From the NCBI GenBank assembly GCA_027574665.1, contig CM050650.1:103575086-103639085 (forward strand): a DNA stretch of 64,000 nucleotides. Direction: 5' to 3'. Below the pieces are notes generated by a model. That model was not told where the DNA came from, made no database searches, and was given only the letters and a program-made list of their open reading frames with translations. A program made the position numbers and the translations under genes. Each line of letters opens with the position of its first letter. The first letter of the stretch is position 1. This DNA comes from Rhynochetos jubatus. Its lineage: Eukaryota > Chordata > Aves > Eurypygiformes > Rhynochetidae. Positions 45,006 through 57,340 of the stretch are shown here, piece after piece.

Positions 45006-46728
45006 ATGGAAATTAAATGTATTTTCCTTAGAATAATTTAATTTCTGTGTTCGTGAACCTGTATTTATCAGAGCTTTTGGGCTGAAATGTCGCCACCCTC
45101 TATACAGAATAAAAGTTCATGCTACATTAAAAACAATGTTTGCAAATATTTTGAATTATATAAAAAAATATTTGGGATACTGGACAGAGTTGATTGCATA
45201 AGTATCCTTCAGGTGTAGTTTGACTTGACTGAGCTCCTTTAGTAGGTCCATAGTGGGTAACATAATTCAGAGTAGAAAAAACTGGGATCTACTGACCCTG
45301 GCCAGCTTAGCTGGATCATGGTCTGCTTCTCTTTACTCTGTCTCCCTTTAAAGAACCAGTGAAAAACAACCACCAATTAAACTAAGAAAAACCCCAAACC
45401 AGTTTCCTTACATTTTGAAAGCCATCATTAATCCATTTTCTCCTTCTGCTGATCTCAAGCAAGCTGCCTGCTTCATGCTTCCTAGTATAATCATGGCCTG
45501 AGGACTGGTTTATCCAGACTCAATACAGAGTTTTTAAATAACATCTTAAAATATGCTGCAGAACCTACAGCTGCATACAGCCATCTCAAGATCAGAACAT
45601 CCATGTTTTCCAAAGTAGCTCCCATCAGGAAACGTATAGTACACGATGGCTGAAATCCCAGCCCCCGTTTCCTGCAGTGATGGATGCTGTGCTGACAGCG
45701 GCAGCAGCACCTACTCTACTCGAGTGCAGACAGACTTTATTTAGGCAGCATTTACTAACACTTTTACAGCAGGGATGAAGGACACCTATCATCAGCGGTA
45801 GGTGTACTGTAATTTGGAAGCCCCTGCAGCTGACCACAGCCTTACCGCCCTGTACTGAGCCAGGATTTCCCAGAGGAAAATACCGCAGGCATGCTGTCCT
45901 CACCACATGTAGTAATCCCAAAGGTTTGAGGAAGGCACTTTGTGTCTACAGGCACTCTGTAACTGGGAGCGCTACAGCTCCTAAATCCCACTAGAGTTCA
46001 GTGTGTACATATGTAAAACAAACTCACACATACAAATAAAAATGTTTCTCAGAAAAATCAGTACAAACATTATTCATATTTTCCCCGGTGACTTTCCCTT
46101 GTGCAGCTGGTTGAGCCATGAAGGAGGTTAAAGAACTATTTCCCTAATGAACTTTAACTTCTTAGCATGTCTACGAAGGTTTTCAGCTGTGGAGCACTTT
46201 TGAAATGAAGTATGGCTGATCATTGAGCAATCAACACCTTTACGTTTGAAACTTCCTAGAAAGTTTTAATTCCAACTGATTTTTACAAGGACGTTTGTAA
46301 ATTTATTTCAGTCCTGCCAGAACCAAAGCCTGCACATATCCAGCATGTGTGGAGCCGTGGTTAGTAAAGTACTATTCCTGAGCTTATAGCCTAAAGCCGT
46401 AACTTTGGGTCAGAGCTGATTTCTAACCTGCTGGCTCAAAAGGCAAGTACAACTCTTTCCTATCTGTTTGAAAAAAACCATACCGAAAAAAACAGTTTCC
46501 AAATTAAGGACATGGCTAACACACACAGCCACAGGATATTTATACTTATTTAACCTCTGAAAAAATGTTTATTTATAGGTGAACTTTCAATATCTGAGAC
46601 CAAATAGCTGGCAGACTTTTGAGAGTCTAGTTGAATCTGACCTACGCATCCAATGACACTCCCTTTCCACATGAAAAAATGAAAGAAATTTAGTTTGCAT
46701 TAATGGAGAGCATACGCATTCCAGGACT
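45006..46728. other. Unique DNA, no gene seen
   Basis: Nothing recognised. The 98-residue minus frame 45625-45921 is cysteine- and valine-rich in places but has no signal peptide or domain that I can defend. Confidence 0.5.
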
Positions 46729-47089
46729 CCCCTGGAGTGCTGTGTCCAGTTCTGGGCTCCTCAGTTCCAGAAGGACAAGGAGCTACTGGAGAGGGTCCAG
46801 CGCAGGGCCACTGAGATGGTGAAGGGCCTGGAGCACCTTCCACATGAGGAAAGGCTGAGAGAGCTGGGTCTCTTTAGCTTGGAGAAGAGGAGGCTGAGGG
46901 GGATCTTATCAATGCTTATCAATATCTAAAGGGTGGGTGTCAGGAGGATGGGGCCAGGCTTTTCTCAGTGGTGTCCAGTGACAGGACTAGGGGCAATGGC
47001 CATAAACTGGAAAACAGAAGGCTCAACCTGAACATGAGGAAACACTTCTTCCCTGTGAGGGTGACAGAGCACTGGAACCGGCTGCCCAA
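46729..47089 (+). mobile_element. CR1 LINE internal piece, 3' end missing, sense
   Basis: Runs from CCTGGAGTGCTGTGTCCAG and TTCTGGGCTCCTCAGTTCC through GGTCCAGCGCAGGGCCAC, GGCCTGGAGCACCTTCC, GGCTGAGAGAGCTGGGTCTC, TTGGAGAAGAGGAGGCTGAG, TCTCAGTGGTGTCCAGTG, GGGGCAATGGCCATAAACTG and AACATGAGGAAACACTTCTTC to ACTGGAACCGGCTGCCCA. This spans the end of the reverse-transcriptase gene and the start of the 3' untranslated part, with low divergence. It then stops abruptly and unique AT-rich DNA follows, so the usual 3' end is lost. The 101-residue frame 46968-47273 starts inside it and is chimeric with flanking DNA. Confidence 0.94.
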
Positions 47090-48954
47090 TTCAATGGTTC
47101 CACTTTATGCTGCTATTCATGTCAAACACTATGACATGTCTTTCGGAAGCTGCTTCTTCAAGTTGTCAGATTCTTTCAGTTTCTCTTATTCTTTCTCTTG
47201 TTCTGGAAATGCCTCTTCTCTCACACTTTCCATGTTTTTTAGTGACTTTGCTTTTTCGTTGCAATTTATATAAACACAAGCTCTTGAATCAGCAGGCATT
47301 TCTAAACAAAAGATAATTTTCTCTCATTTTCACCTCAGCATCAACTTCCCTTCCTCTAACTCATGTCAAATTGCTTTCACGTTTGTGCTCAGCTTGATCT
47401 GGTCTTTCATATATCATTCATTATTTTCTGCCGGCCAAGCCACAGTACTTTTTCATATTCACTCTCCTGTCTTTTTTTCCTCTTATCAGATAAAACTGAG
47501 TACTTATTATTGAGCAATCTTTCAAGCCTTTGATGTTCTGCCTGGTTTCGGAGAGACTAAATAACTATGTTTATACATTGACATGTAAAGTACCAAGTTG
47601 AGCTTTATATGACAAAGCTGAATCAGTGACTTACTAAATATTAGGACAATTCCTGTTATACTAAACAAGCTGAATCTTCTAAGTACATTAGATTTGTGAA
47701 AGCTAGTGCGGGGAAAAAAAAGCATGTACTTAAAAGAAGGAAGAAAAATCATTAAATGTGCAGGCAACAAAGCATTTGAATGAGGCAAGCCCAGGAGTTT
47801 GCTAACAGATAATGCCTTTTCAGAACGAAAAGTTAGAATAGATTTGGCACAGTCTACACATACAATTTCGTAATCTCCAAAACTGGAATACAAGGGAGAC
47901 AGATTAGGGTTAGAGGAATGTAGCACTTCCACATCCCAGAAGATATAAAAAGGAGAAAAAACCATTGTTAAATGTTAATTAAAAAACAAAACAAAATACC
48001 CCCAAACAAAATCTAAGCCACCTACAAACTGACTTTCTATATGAGACACAAATGAATTTCCAATACAAGGCCTAAAAAAGTTAAGAAGGGCCAAAAGTGA
48101 AAGCATGAGAAATTTATAAGAATGGCACTGGACTTAGAATTCAAGAACTACACGAGTGAAACTACTCAAATGCAAACAACGTTACTTGGTTTTAATTCTG
48201 CTTCCAAGGCATTTCAAAGAATAATTGCGCCGGTCTCTCAGGGCTTTTAAACCATTGAAGCTAAAACGGATCATTTTGTCATTTAACATGAGTACTGTGT
48301 AGGAGGTTTAAAGTTTATGTCAGGTCAACACATACATGGACTCTATTTGTTTGAGAAAAATATCCTTTTTGGGGACTAGCTGTATTACGTACACGGGGAT
48401 GAAATCGGCTTCTGCTGCAAAATGTTTCTTTAACTCTTATGTGTATATTAGTTCAGAAAAGTAGTGTGCTCTGACAACTGCTCCATGTAGTCTGAAAATT
48501 AAGACAGATTTTTCTTAACAATTTGGAGATAATCAGCCAACATGTTAAAACATGCTACAATAAAACAGTGAGTGCTCTTTTGGTTTTACTTTCTCATTAC
48601 TGCTAAATGCCTCTTCGAACTTTATATTTAGCTAAACCTTTTCAAGCCTGTGGCAATATCTGAAGAGACTGTGTTAAAATTAATTAAATCTTTGAAAATG
48701 TTTAGCCACAGTCCTACTCTTACTTAGTTTTCTTGAGAGTGACATCATGAGGAGAGCAGCTGGGGGCGGTTTTCTTTCTCTCCTATCATATCACAGTACT
48801 CAGGATATAGATAGCATAGGTTTGTCAAAGACAGCTTCAAGGGAGGGAATTCTAAAGAAATTTTTAATTTTAGAATTGATATGATTTTGTTGTAGGAAAA
48901 AAAAGAGACAGAAAATATATTTTTCTCTGCCGGGAACATAAAGGTTCTAGAAGG
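47090..48954. other. Unique AT-rich DNA, no gene seen
   Basis: The 147-residue minus frame at 47522-47965 is the longest in the stretch. It is rich in hydrophobic and serine residues as AT-rich non-coding DNA often is, and shows no domain. No repeats recognised. Confidence 0.5.
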
Positions 48955-49181
48955 AGACAGGATTGGACATCAGGAAGAAATTCTTCATAGAGAGGGTGGT
49001 GAGGCACTGGAACAGGTTGCCCAGAGAAGCTGTGGATGCCCCATCCCTGGAAGTGTTCAAGGCCAGGCTGGATGAGGCTCTGAGCAACCTGGTCTAGTGG
49101 AGGGTGTCCCTGCCCATGGCAGGGGGGTTGGAACTAGATAATCTTTAAGGTCCCTTCCAACCCAAACCGTTCTGTAATTGT
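48955..49181 (+). mobile_element. CR1 LINE 3' end, sense, young
   Basis: From GATTGGACATCAGGAAGAAA through GTGAGGCACTGGAACAGG, TTGCCCAGAGAAGCTGTGG, CAAGGCCAGGCTGGATGAGG, CTGAGCAACCTGGTCTAG, GGCAGGGGGGTTGGAACTAG, AGGTCCCTTCCAACCC to TTCTGTAATTG. The octamer tail is slightly worn. It overlaps the 13858-14018 copy over about 150 bases with only a few differences, so both come from the same subfamily at similar times. Confidence 0.95.
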
Positions 49182-52100
49182 ATTAACTGTGTTAGAACTA
49201 CATACCACTTAAATTCGAAACATGAAATAGGCTACTACATTTTGCTGTTTCCTTTACTCCATGAAATGAAGAAAAGTATGAACTATCCAGGTTGCCTCTG
49301 TTTATGCATGACAGAAAGAGGAGCAGAGAAGACTGCGTTGCAGAGACCTCTGTTGAGTCCACGCACAGCGACCAGGATCACGAAGTAGCAGAAGCACATT
49401 CACAACACACCACAACTGAACTATGTCATTTGAACATTAATAGCTGTAGTCCATTTGAATGTAGCTACTATGCTTCAGGACCCAGGTTGAGAAGTGCACA
49501 TCACGAAGCTGTTGCTTTCTTTCAATCTCTTTTCCTGAGATGAAGCCTTATTCAAACAAATACATATAATACACAGAATCTGTTAACTAACTGACCTCTT
49601 CCCACCATCATCACAGAGGTAAAGAGACAAAGGAACCTCTACCATTTAAAAAAATACTATAGAAATGAGTCAACAGCCCATAATACAAGGCAGAACACAG
49701 TAAAAATTGCCATAATGATGTGTTGTTCATGTCTCATTCACTGAAAAATAGTCAGCTTCTGGAGTGGTGATTTAAGAAAGATGACAATGGTTTCAGTGAT
49801 AAACACCAGAGTTCTGTCAGAAATTACTGCAAGACTCCCCTTGATTTCTTAGGGGTAAGAATTGCACTGAATTCGGAAACAAAAGGCCACAAAACAGAAG
49901 AAGGGATTTCATGGGAAAAGTTTGTAATAATGTAATTAAAATCTCTATGCACATGGGAACGAAGTAAAGGTTGAATTGGCTTTCGCCTACAGGCATTTCC
50001 AGATTTGATTGCTCCACTCGGTTGGTTTAGCATTCTTTCAGCACAGTTTTGTGCTTTCAACATTTTTCATGCGGAATAGAACCAGAGGAGAAAAGTTATT
50101 TTATGATGTAACTCATTGAAGTCAGTGCAATTACTCCAGTATGGAGTTCACCATCAAGAGCGTTTGATGTTGCAGATTTAAAATATTCAACTATTAGATA
50201 AAATAACTATTTAATCATAACTGAAATCCTAGGTATGACTCTTCTGAATATTACTGTAAAATGCATGAAAGCAGAGGTAAAACAGAGCAAATAGTTCCGT
50301 TACCATCTCTAAATCTAGGATACATATCTGTGAGCTACAGATTCATTCTGGGCGCTGACATGCAAATAGGCAAGCAGCCAAATTGTCATGGGTCTCTTTC
50401 ACTTTGACCAACTTTGGCTTTGAAAAGCTTTTCCAAAGAAAATGTACTGAAACTGCTTTGTTCTCTGGGAGAGACTCAGTCTTGAAAAATCAGCAGTTTC
50501 AAATGGAAGGAAAAGACTTACTAGAATATTCTAAAAATAACTGTATTTGAAGGGCAAGTCTGGTCTGCAGTGTGTAATTTGAGCTCATCTTTTCTAAATG
50601 ACAAAGACCTCCTTCCACATTTTAGTATATCTATGTATTATATGTTCTGGAGTTTACTTTAACAAAACACCTAACAATAGGAAAGTTGCATTAATTTATT
50701 TTTTTTAAACCATCTTTGATATGGAAATAGATCTTCCCAAATGAACTGGTTAAACTTTGTAGAAACAATGTTACTTCCCATCTGGGTATATTATGAACAT
50801 GAAATTGCATGCAACATTAATTTTGATATCATGAGAGCCATAGATATAAACCCTTCAAAACCCCCTGAAAAGCTCAACCTCAAAACTCTGGAGATCGCTC
50901 GCAAAAAAGGTAAAATAAATCCTGCAGCTCAGAAAACTCAAAAACCTCTGGTAACACTTGTTTCTATTGGCAATGTTAATGCACTTTGGTAGCGCTGCTT
51001 TGTCGTTTTATGTTGTACTGTGCCAGTCAGGAACTATGGTTATAGTGTGAAAAAGCAAGAAAAGCAAGAAAAATACTCCAAATAACTTTTGGTTCTTGTC
51101 TTGGCATTTAACCTGATACAACTGAATTTTATGAGAGGACTTTGTGTTAAAATAATGAGACACATAATTTTTACTACTCTTGCTCAAAAATATTCAGTAA
51201 CATCCAATTGTTTTCAGGCACATATTATCTATGAAATTATTTTCAGGAAAGAGAACTATGTTTTCTGTGTCCTACAAATCTTGCAGTGATTTAGTTGTTA
51301 GAAAAACTATTGCACTGACATGAAGTGGATAATATCTTTCACATTTCTTAGTTTAATTGTCCTCCTGCAACTGAATATGACACAGAATGTAAGAAAGATT
51401 AATGATGAGAGAAAAGCGAAGTCTGCAGCCTCAGGCAAGACAGTTTCTCAGAACTGGCTTTATAATCTCAGAAGAGATATGATTAACCTTAAATGAATTT
51501 GAATTTTTTACCTTTCTCTTTCTTTTCTGAGACAGCACTACAAGACTTGTTTTTCAATTTCTTCTGTATTCTGAAGAAAATTTATACCTTTCCATTTCTT
51601 GAATGGATTTTAAATAAATTCAAACAGTATTTCACCCAAGCTTATTACGTAGTGTCAAGGATTTGCTAACATTGATAAGTTTTTAACTACAATTGAAGGT
51701 ATCTCTATCATATCTGCCCTAAGTTTCCTCAGCAGATTCAGCTCTGTACTAAGCCAAACAAAATGAGTACTTAAGCCAATAGAGCAGCAATGGTGAGGTT
51801 CTGAAGACGTGTAGTGTTTATTCCCACACATTGCACATCCCACTTCTACTGCGCCTACATGTTCTTCCCTCGTCCTTGGCCTCTTCCTTTTCCCCTCGCA
51901 CCTTATAAATACAAAATCTATTTCTTTTCTCATCAGAGAGATATTAGGATATTGACAACTCACAGGGAAAGCACTACTGCTGTTGATCATACACAGCAGT
52001 GAAGTATATGAATGAATGTTTGCATCTGGGTTGCTGCATATCCTACATCTGATGTGCTGTCTCCACAGAGAACAGAGAAAATAATCTTCAGGCACTGCAA

Positions 52101-52751
52101 AACAGAGTGCCCTCAACCTTTTTGATTACTTGCCAAGAGATTCACTTCATTTAAGTAATTATTTTATTACAGTTTCCTTTAGACACAAGATCTGAAAAAT
52201 TCATGTAAAGAACTTGAAAATGCTGAGAGGTTGGGCAATATTCTGCCAAACTTTATCCCTGAGATCAGGAAACAAAATGCTTCAAGAAAAAAAAAAAAAA
52301 GGGAGACTAACATACTTCATCCTTCCTTTAAATTTTCTCTCCAATATCCTTGTTCCACATTGGCCAATGGAAAAACTGTATAATCAGTAACCTATAAATA
52401 TACTTCAAAAAGCTGGGATCACATTGATCTTCATTAGTATAATTAATGTACACTATCTCAAACCCTAACTGTGAGGGTAGTTTTCAAAATGATACCTGGT
52501 AATTTGGTATATATTATTTTACTTAAATTAGGTACCAGAATAAAAAATAACTTTAAAAAATAAAATTGAAGTATTACATTCCATTCAGCAATACTCATAT
52601 TCTGAGACTTCTTAGAATCTCAAAGGAAAAAGGCAATTATTTTCTATACACAGACATAGCAAAGGTTGGCCTTTCTAGATTTTAGTTGCACGTTTAAGTT
52701 CTCCATTGTAATACAATGTACAAGGGCAAGAGTAGAAGATGCAGAATGGCA
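49182..52751. other. Unique AT-rich DNA, no gene seen
   Basis: No recognised coding region. The 153-residue minus frame at 51655-52116 has several cysteines (CRIC, CAMCGN) that recall metal-binding knuckles but no ordered zinc-finger spacing. I reject it as a gene. An A14 run lies at 52287-52300. The 83-residue plus frame at 50741-50992 has no family. Confidence 0.48.
52287..52300 (+). repeat. Poly-A run (14)
   Basis: A homopolymer of 14 A. No SINE or retrocopy body seen upstream. Confidence 0.85.
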
Positions 52752-52835
52752 AGATCAAGGAATTCAGAGGGGTTGGCCTATTCCCAGCTGTACTACTGTC
52801 CTGCCAGTAACTTCAGGAAATTCCATTTTTAATCA
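52752..52835 (+). mobile_element. Possible MIR-like SINE fragment
   Basis: GGTTGGCCTATTCCCAGCTG, TACTACTGTCCTGCC and AGTAACTTCAGGAAATT follow the order of MIR words ('ggttctattcccagctc', 'tgccactgtcctgctgtg', 'gtaaccttgggcaagt'). Short and diverged. Confidence 0.38.
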
Positions 52836-53410
52836 TATCTGCATGTAGCTTATGAAAAATTAGCTATTTAGTATCTGCTGTATGTTTAGTCTCCTTCTAT
52901 AACCAACAGAGAAAGGCACATTTCCAGGGGGGAATTTATTCCACCTGAAGACAGTTCTGTAAACAATTGGACTAGTGTGTGCATACAGCTCTGGAAAACT
53001 TGTGGAACAACTACTTATAGCACATGTATAAGCACAAAGAGGACAAAAAGATAGTTGTTAGTTATCAGATATTTTTCTTTTTAGTTCAAGGATTTTTTTT
53101 AAAATTTGTTTCCACGACTGGCTTTGCACCAAGTATGTTTATTCTGGCCTGGCTAAGCAGAGCCCAAGTAACTAGAAACAGGTACCTGGAGCAGCAGGAT
53201 CCCAGGTTTCTGCTATGGCAGAAGCATAATGCTCCTTGGTAGCTGCAGCTTGTAGAACAAGTAGAAAAATCTATTTCACATACCATTAAGTTATCTTAGA
53301 TCTCGTGAAGAATGGACTAGGTGTTAAGAGATTACAAAAGGAAAACAGCATAAATCTTTAAAGGGAGGGATAGGGAGCAGAGGAGGACTATTCATAAAGC
53401 TGTAGTAATT
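52836..53410. other. Unique AT-rich DNA, no gene seen
   Basis: Overlapping frames on both strands (53024-53242, 53086-53286) are unrecognised. No repeat identified. Confidence 0.45.
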
Positions 53411-54261
53411 CGAAATCCTGGAAAAAGAAGAAATTTTAGAAGAAGTAATGGTGTATAAGCACTTGGAAGAACACAGGGAAATGAGTAGCAGGCAACATTT
53501 AGTCTGTTTGTCTAGCCTGATTTCTTTTTGTATTACACTAGGCAGTCATACGTAAAGAGGAATCTTAGGTTTCTCTGACATTGACTTTCTTATGGCCTTT
53601 GACACTGTCCCACATGACAATGTCATCCATGTCACACACAATATGAGAGAGACATTCTAGATGAAATTACTCCAGATTTAATTGATGGAAAGCCAAAATA
53701 CTGCATCACAGTCAGTAGTTCTCAGTTGACATGGGATGTCGCCATTCAATGCTGACGAATGGGTGATCACAGCTTGGGTTTTTTTGGTCAGATGGGACAG
53801 CATCTCACTGGGACAGCATGAGGACAGGCTTACAGTTATCTTGAAAATCTGAAGAAATTTCTTGAGGAAAAGAGAAACAAAATAGGATTGGATTCAGCAA
53901 GGACAAGTACAAGATACTGAACCGAGGAGGGAATGATTAATTCCAAGACACTAGCTAGAGGACAAGTTGCCATGTGTCTGTTCTACACAAAAGTGTCTGG
54001 TATTGCACTTTAGCACAAGCTAAATACAAGCAGACAATACCATGCTATTTCTGGAAAAGATAAGCATCATAGCGAGATGTATGAAAAAGAGCATATGCTA
54101 CAAGACACGGAAAGTCATTCTCTTTCCACATCCAGTGCAGGTTAGGGCCACAGCCATATGCAGATTTGACAGGGGAAAGACTGGTCAGAACTCTGGAAAA
54201 CATGACCTATGAGAAAAGACTGAAAGAGTATTTGCTTTTAAGTCTAACAGAGATAAGGGTC
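53411..54261 (+). mobile_element. Ancient CR1 relic, left part, split by an LTR
   Basis: Coding traces of the CR1 reverse transcriptase are still legible. Near 53595 one frame reads AFDTVPHDNV, the 'KAFDxVxHD' motif. Further on, AAACATGACCTATGAGAAAAG, ACTGAAAGAGTATTTGC and TTTAAGTCTAACAGAGATAAGGG match the late part of old CR1 ('gaaaacatgacctatgagga', 'gttgaaagaactgggt', 'tttagtctggagaagag'). There are many stops and indels. At 54262 the match stops and an antisense LTR begins. The match resumes at 54594. Confidence 0.68.
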
Positions 54262-54593
54262 TGTTGTGGTTTAACCCTAGCTGGCAACTGAAGCACCACA
54301 CAACTGTTCGCTCACCCTGCTGCACATGCCATCATATGTTATGGGATATCCCTTTGGTCAGGTGGGGGCAGCTGTCCCAGCTGTGTCCCCTCCCAGCTTC
54401 TTGCCCACCCCCAGCCCACTCACTGGTGGGATGGTGTGAGGAGCAGCAAAGGCCTTGACTGTGTGTAAGCACTGCTCAGCATTAAATAAAACATTCCTGT
54501 GTTATCAACTCTGTTTTCAGGACAAATCCAAACCACAGCCCCATAGTAGCTGCTATGAAGAAAATTAACCCCATTCCAGCCAAAACCAGCACA
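54262..54593 (-). mobile_element. Solo LTR, avian ERV family A, antisense, internally deleted
   Basis: The reverse complement starts TGTGCTGGTTTTGGCTGGAA and ends GGGTTAAACCACAACA, like the 26197 copy. It keeps U3 up to the CATATGATG region, then jumps to the AGCGAACAGTTGTGTGGTGC end, losing the TATA box, R and most of U5. That leaves 332 bases in place of about 592. The flanks (GGGTC before, GGCTG after) agree only in part, so the duplication, if any, is worn. It sits inside the ancient CR1 relic, so it is younger than that CR1. The 64-residue plus frame over it is not a gene. Confidence 0.9.
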
Positions 54594-54850
54594 GGCTGAC
54601 AGGGTATAATATCAGTTTTCAATTGCATAAAAATTTGTTGTTAAAGGGAAGGATAAATCTATTTCAACTTTCATATGCAAAAATTAATGAGCTTACTCTG
54701 AAGGTGGGAAGACTTGGGTCAAACAGTAGCTGACCTTTCTAATAGCAAGGATAGTAAAGAGACGAACAGACCTGCTGGGGTTATTATGGCTTTTCCATTG
54801 TTGGAAACATTGAAAATCAGGTTAGACCAAACACCTGTTCAGCATCACAG
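54594..54850 (+). mobile_element. Ancient CR1 relic, right part
   Basis: Continues the element interrupted at 54262. GGCTGACAGGGTATAATATC, AGTTTTCAATTGCATAAAA and TTGTTGTTAAAGGGAAGG match old CR1 ('ggctgagaggggatatgata', 'acagttttcaagtacataaa', 'ggttgttacaagga'). Later come CCATTGTTGGAAACATTGAA and AATCAGGTTAGACCAAACACCTG ('tcattggagatttttaa', 'gagcaggttagacaaacacctg'). The 3' tail is not seen. Confidence 0.66.
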
Positions 54851-57340
54851 ATGCTTTATGGTGCAGACAGACTGGCTGTTTCTGTGCAGTTCTTTTATTG
54901 CCTTGTATTTCTGAAAGTGTATGTTCTGTTTATTAAAGGGATCTCCTGGTAATATTGTGAATGTATATTAGATTGGTCCTTCAAGTCAGTCAATGGTACA
55001 TCTATATTTTGTACTCTGTCACCATAAAAGGAATCTCAGTGCAATACAAATAGTTTGAAAATATAAAGAAAAATAAGTTTAAAAGCTTTCTTAAAGCCCA
55101 CATGAAATAATATTTCAGGATACTTAATGGAATATGTATTCACACAGTTCCTGTCTTGATTCAGATGAGACCAAACTGAAAGAAATGAGTAAGAAAGGAA
55201 CATTGAATGTCACAATTAAGAGCAATAATGAATTCTGGTGGGCACTGTGGCAAATACTAAAACCTACATGAAGCACTTACATAGTAAAAAGAAAAAAAAA
55301 AAGTTAAAAAAATCTTCTTTTAGAGACTACAGTGTAATGTTTCCTTGAAACTCGCCATTAAAGTCAAAGCAAATTGAAACTGAAAGGAGACGTTTTGGAC
55401 AGAAAACAATATTGCAGCAAAAGCAATGGACATAAAAAGGGCTTTACATATATGCAGTTCTGCATTTTCTAAGTTTATACGTGCCTTATGTGGTACAATA
55501 GAAATGTGATTTATCCCTTGCTTATAGACAGGCTGTAGAATTAAAGCCCTGGTTTGCTCTCTCATTGGCCTTAAGTGATAAGCATCTACTAACACATTGT
55601 GTTTCTACGCACATCACTACTGTTATTTCTAATCACATCACTCATTTTTATTCTGAAAGCTTCACTCTTCCCAAGGAATGTAAGTTTGATCTATTAGAAA
55701 TCTCAAGTCTTGGTGAAGCTGGGGAATGCTACGGGTAGTCTTCACTAAGGTCAGCAGAAAAACACTTATGAAGTAGTCCCTTTTTCGTGTATCAGAAACA
55801 AAGTCACTGCAATAATCAGCAGGACAAAAACTGTAGTAAGAACCAGATACAATATGAGGGGGTTTTCTTGTCTGCATGGGAGTTCTACCTGGGTATTATT
55901 CCTTGCAGCACTTAATTTGAAATATTAGGAAAAAAACTCAAACAAAAGTCTAAGGAAGGGTAGCAGGACTGATGGGAGGAGGGGAGATTTGAAGAAATCA
56001 AGAGAATACATTTCCTCCCTTCCCCCTGAATTCTGGTGTGGCAGAGGGTTAGAATATGCCCTAGCATTGCATTCAGGAATGCAAAACGATATAAGATAAT
56101 AGCTCAACACCTGTTTCTTATTTTCTTAAGGTGCATTAATAGATAAGTAATACAGAAATAAGGAGGAGAATGAAGGAGATACTCCTGAGGTCTCTTTTGT
56201 GTTAAATGCAACAATCTCATTTTCCATTCTTGTCTCAGCTAATGCCACTGAGCTGAGAATTCAGACACTGCTCATAAAGTTTACATTTCCAGTTAGCCAT
56301 ATTTCACCAGCCCCTCACTGCTGTTGTGAAAGCATATGAAAATTGTGATACTACTTCTGACTGGAAAGGACTCTGAAACTGCCTCTAGCAACAACGGAAT
56401 CTATGTGAAGAGCTCACACAAAACCTGTGTCAAAAGTACAGAAATTCAATTTTTCGTAGCTCAAACAGAACAACATTGGTAGGACGTGGTAACTGTGAGG
56501 CTTTGGGCCCTTGGCTTTGTTTTGAAACCTAGCACAGGGCTGGCAGGAGCAGTGAGTAAATATGTTAGATTTATGATCCTGTACTACAGTGGATGAAATA
56601 TTGGGTGTGCAGCAATTGGTGGGGCTGCACGGCAAATCATGCCATGGAAATTTTCAAAGTTAAACCACTATTATTTCAGGAGGGATCACCTTGGTAATCA
56701 GTTTAACATTGGCTTTTAGACCACAGCCTAAGAGCTGCAGGAGAAAGACTATGGAGACAGTGAATGCCAGTACTGTGACAAGAATAGGGATTCATGTAAG
56801 GAGGGCTAGTTTAATTCAAATTGGTCCCCAGAGAAAACCAAAGACTGAATAGCTCCCTAATTTACAACTAATGAATCACTCCTCTGGAAGTAAGCACCAT
56901 CGTGTCAACAGAGAGCAAAAATCCTTCTGATTGTCTTCAATGACACATGCATATCTCTGTTGCCTATATATGGCACTCAGACACTGTGAAAAGCTAAATT
57001 TGAATCAGAAGTTGTGAATATTATAATATATTCATAATAACACTACCCAGGATTGTCCTAGAAATGCCAATGTATGGATTACAGAAAAGAAAGTATAGTA
57101 TGATTTCCAATTTCAGTGTCTGGTCCAAACTGTCTTCTGAACTTTCCTAAAAAAAGAGTTTGCTTGACTGTGACAGGAAATACCTATCTTATCTATTTCA
57201 TATGATTCTACGCTCTTTCAATAGGTTATGGTGGGACAGCCAACAGAAAGCTCTTGTTTGCCTTCTCCTGGTGGTTGCACCATCCGTCTGGTGAAGCATG
57301 TGGAGAGGCGACAGGGCTGATCCTCCACTGGGGAGTGCAG
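54851..57340. other. Unique AT-rich DNA, no gene seen
   Basis: No recognised repeat or domain in 2.5 kb. Minus-strand frames of 61-91 residues (55320-55595, 55662-55877, 55925-56110, 56414-56635) look like chance. Confidence 0.5.

Noticed and set aside
47522-47965. 147-residue minus frame as a membrane protein
   Set aside because: Its hydrophobicity reflects AT-rich codons. There is no clear set of membrane segments and no family.
51655-52116. 153-residue minus frame with cysteines as a zinc-binding protein
   Set aside because: The cysteines do not follow any zinc-finger spacing and the frame has no other support.
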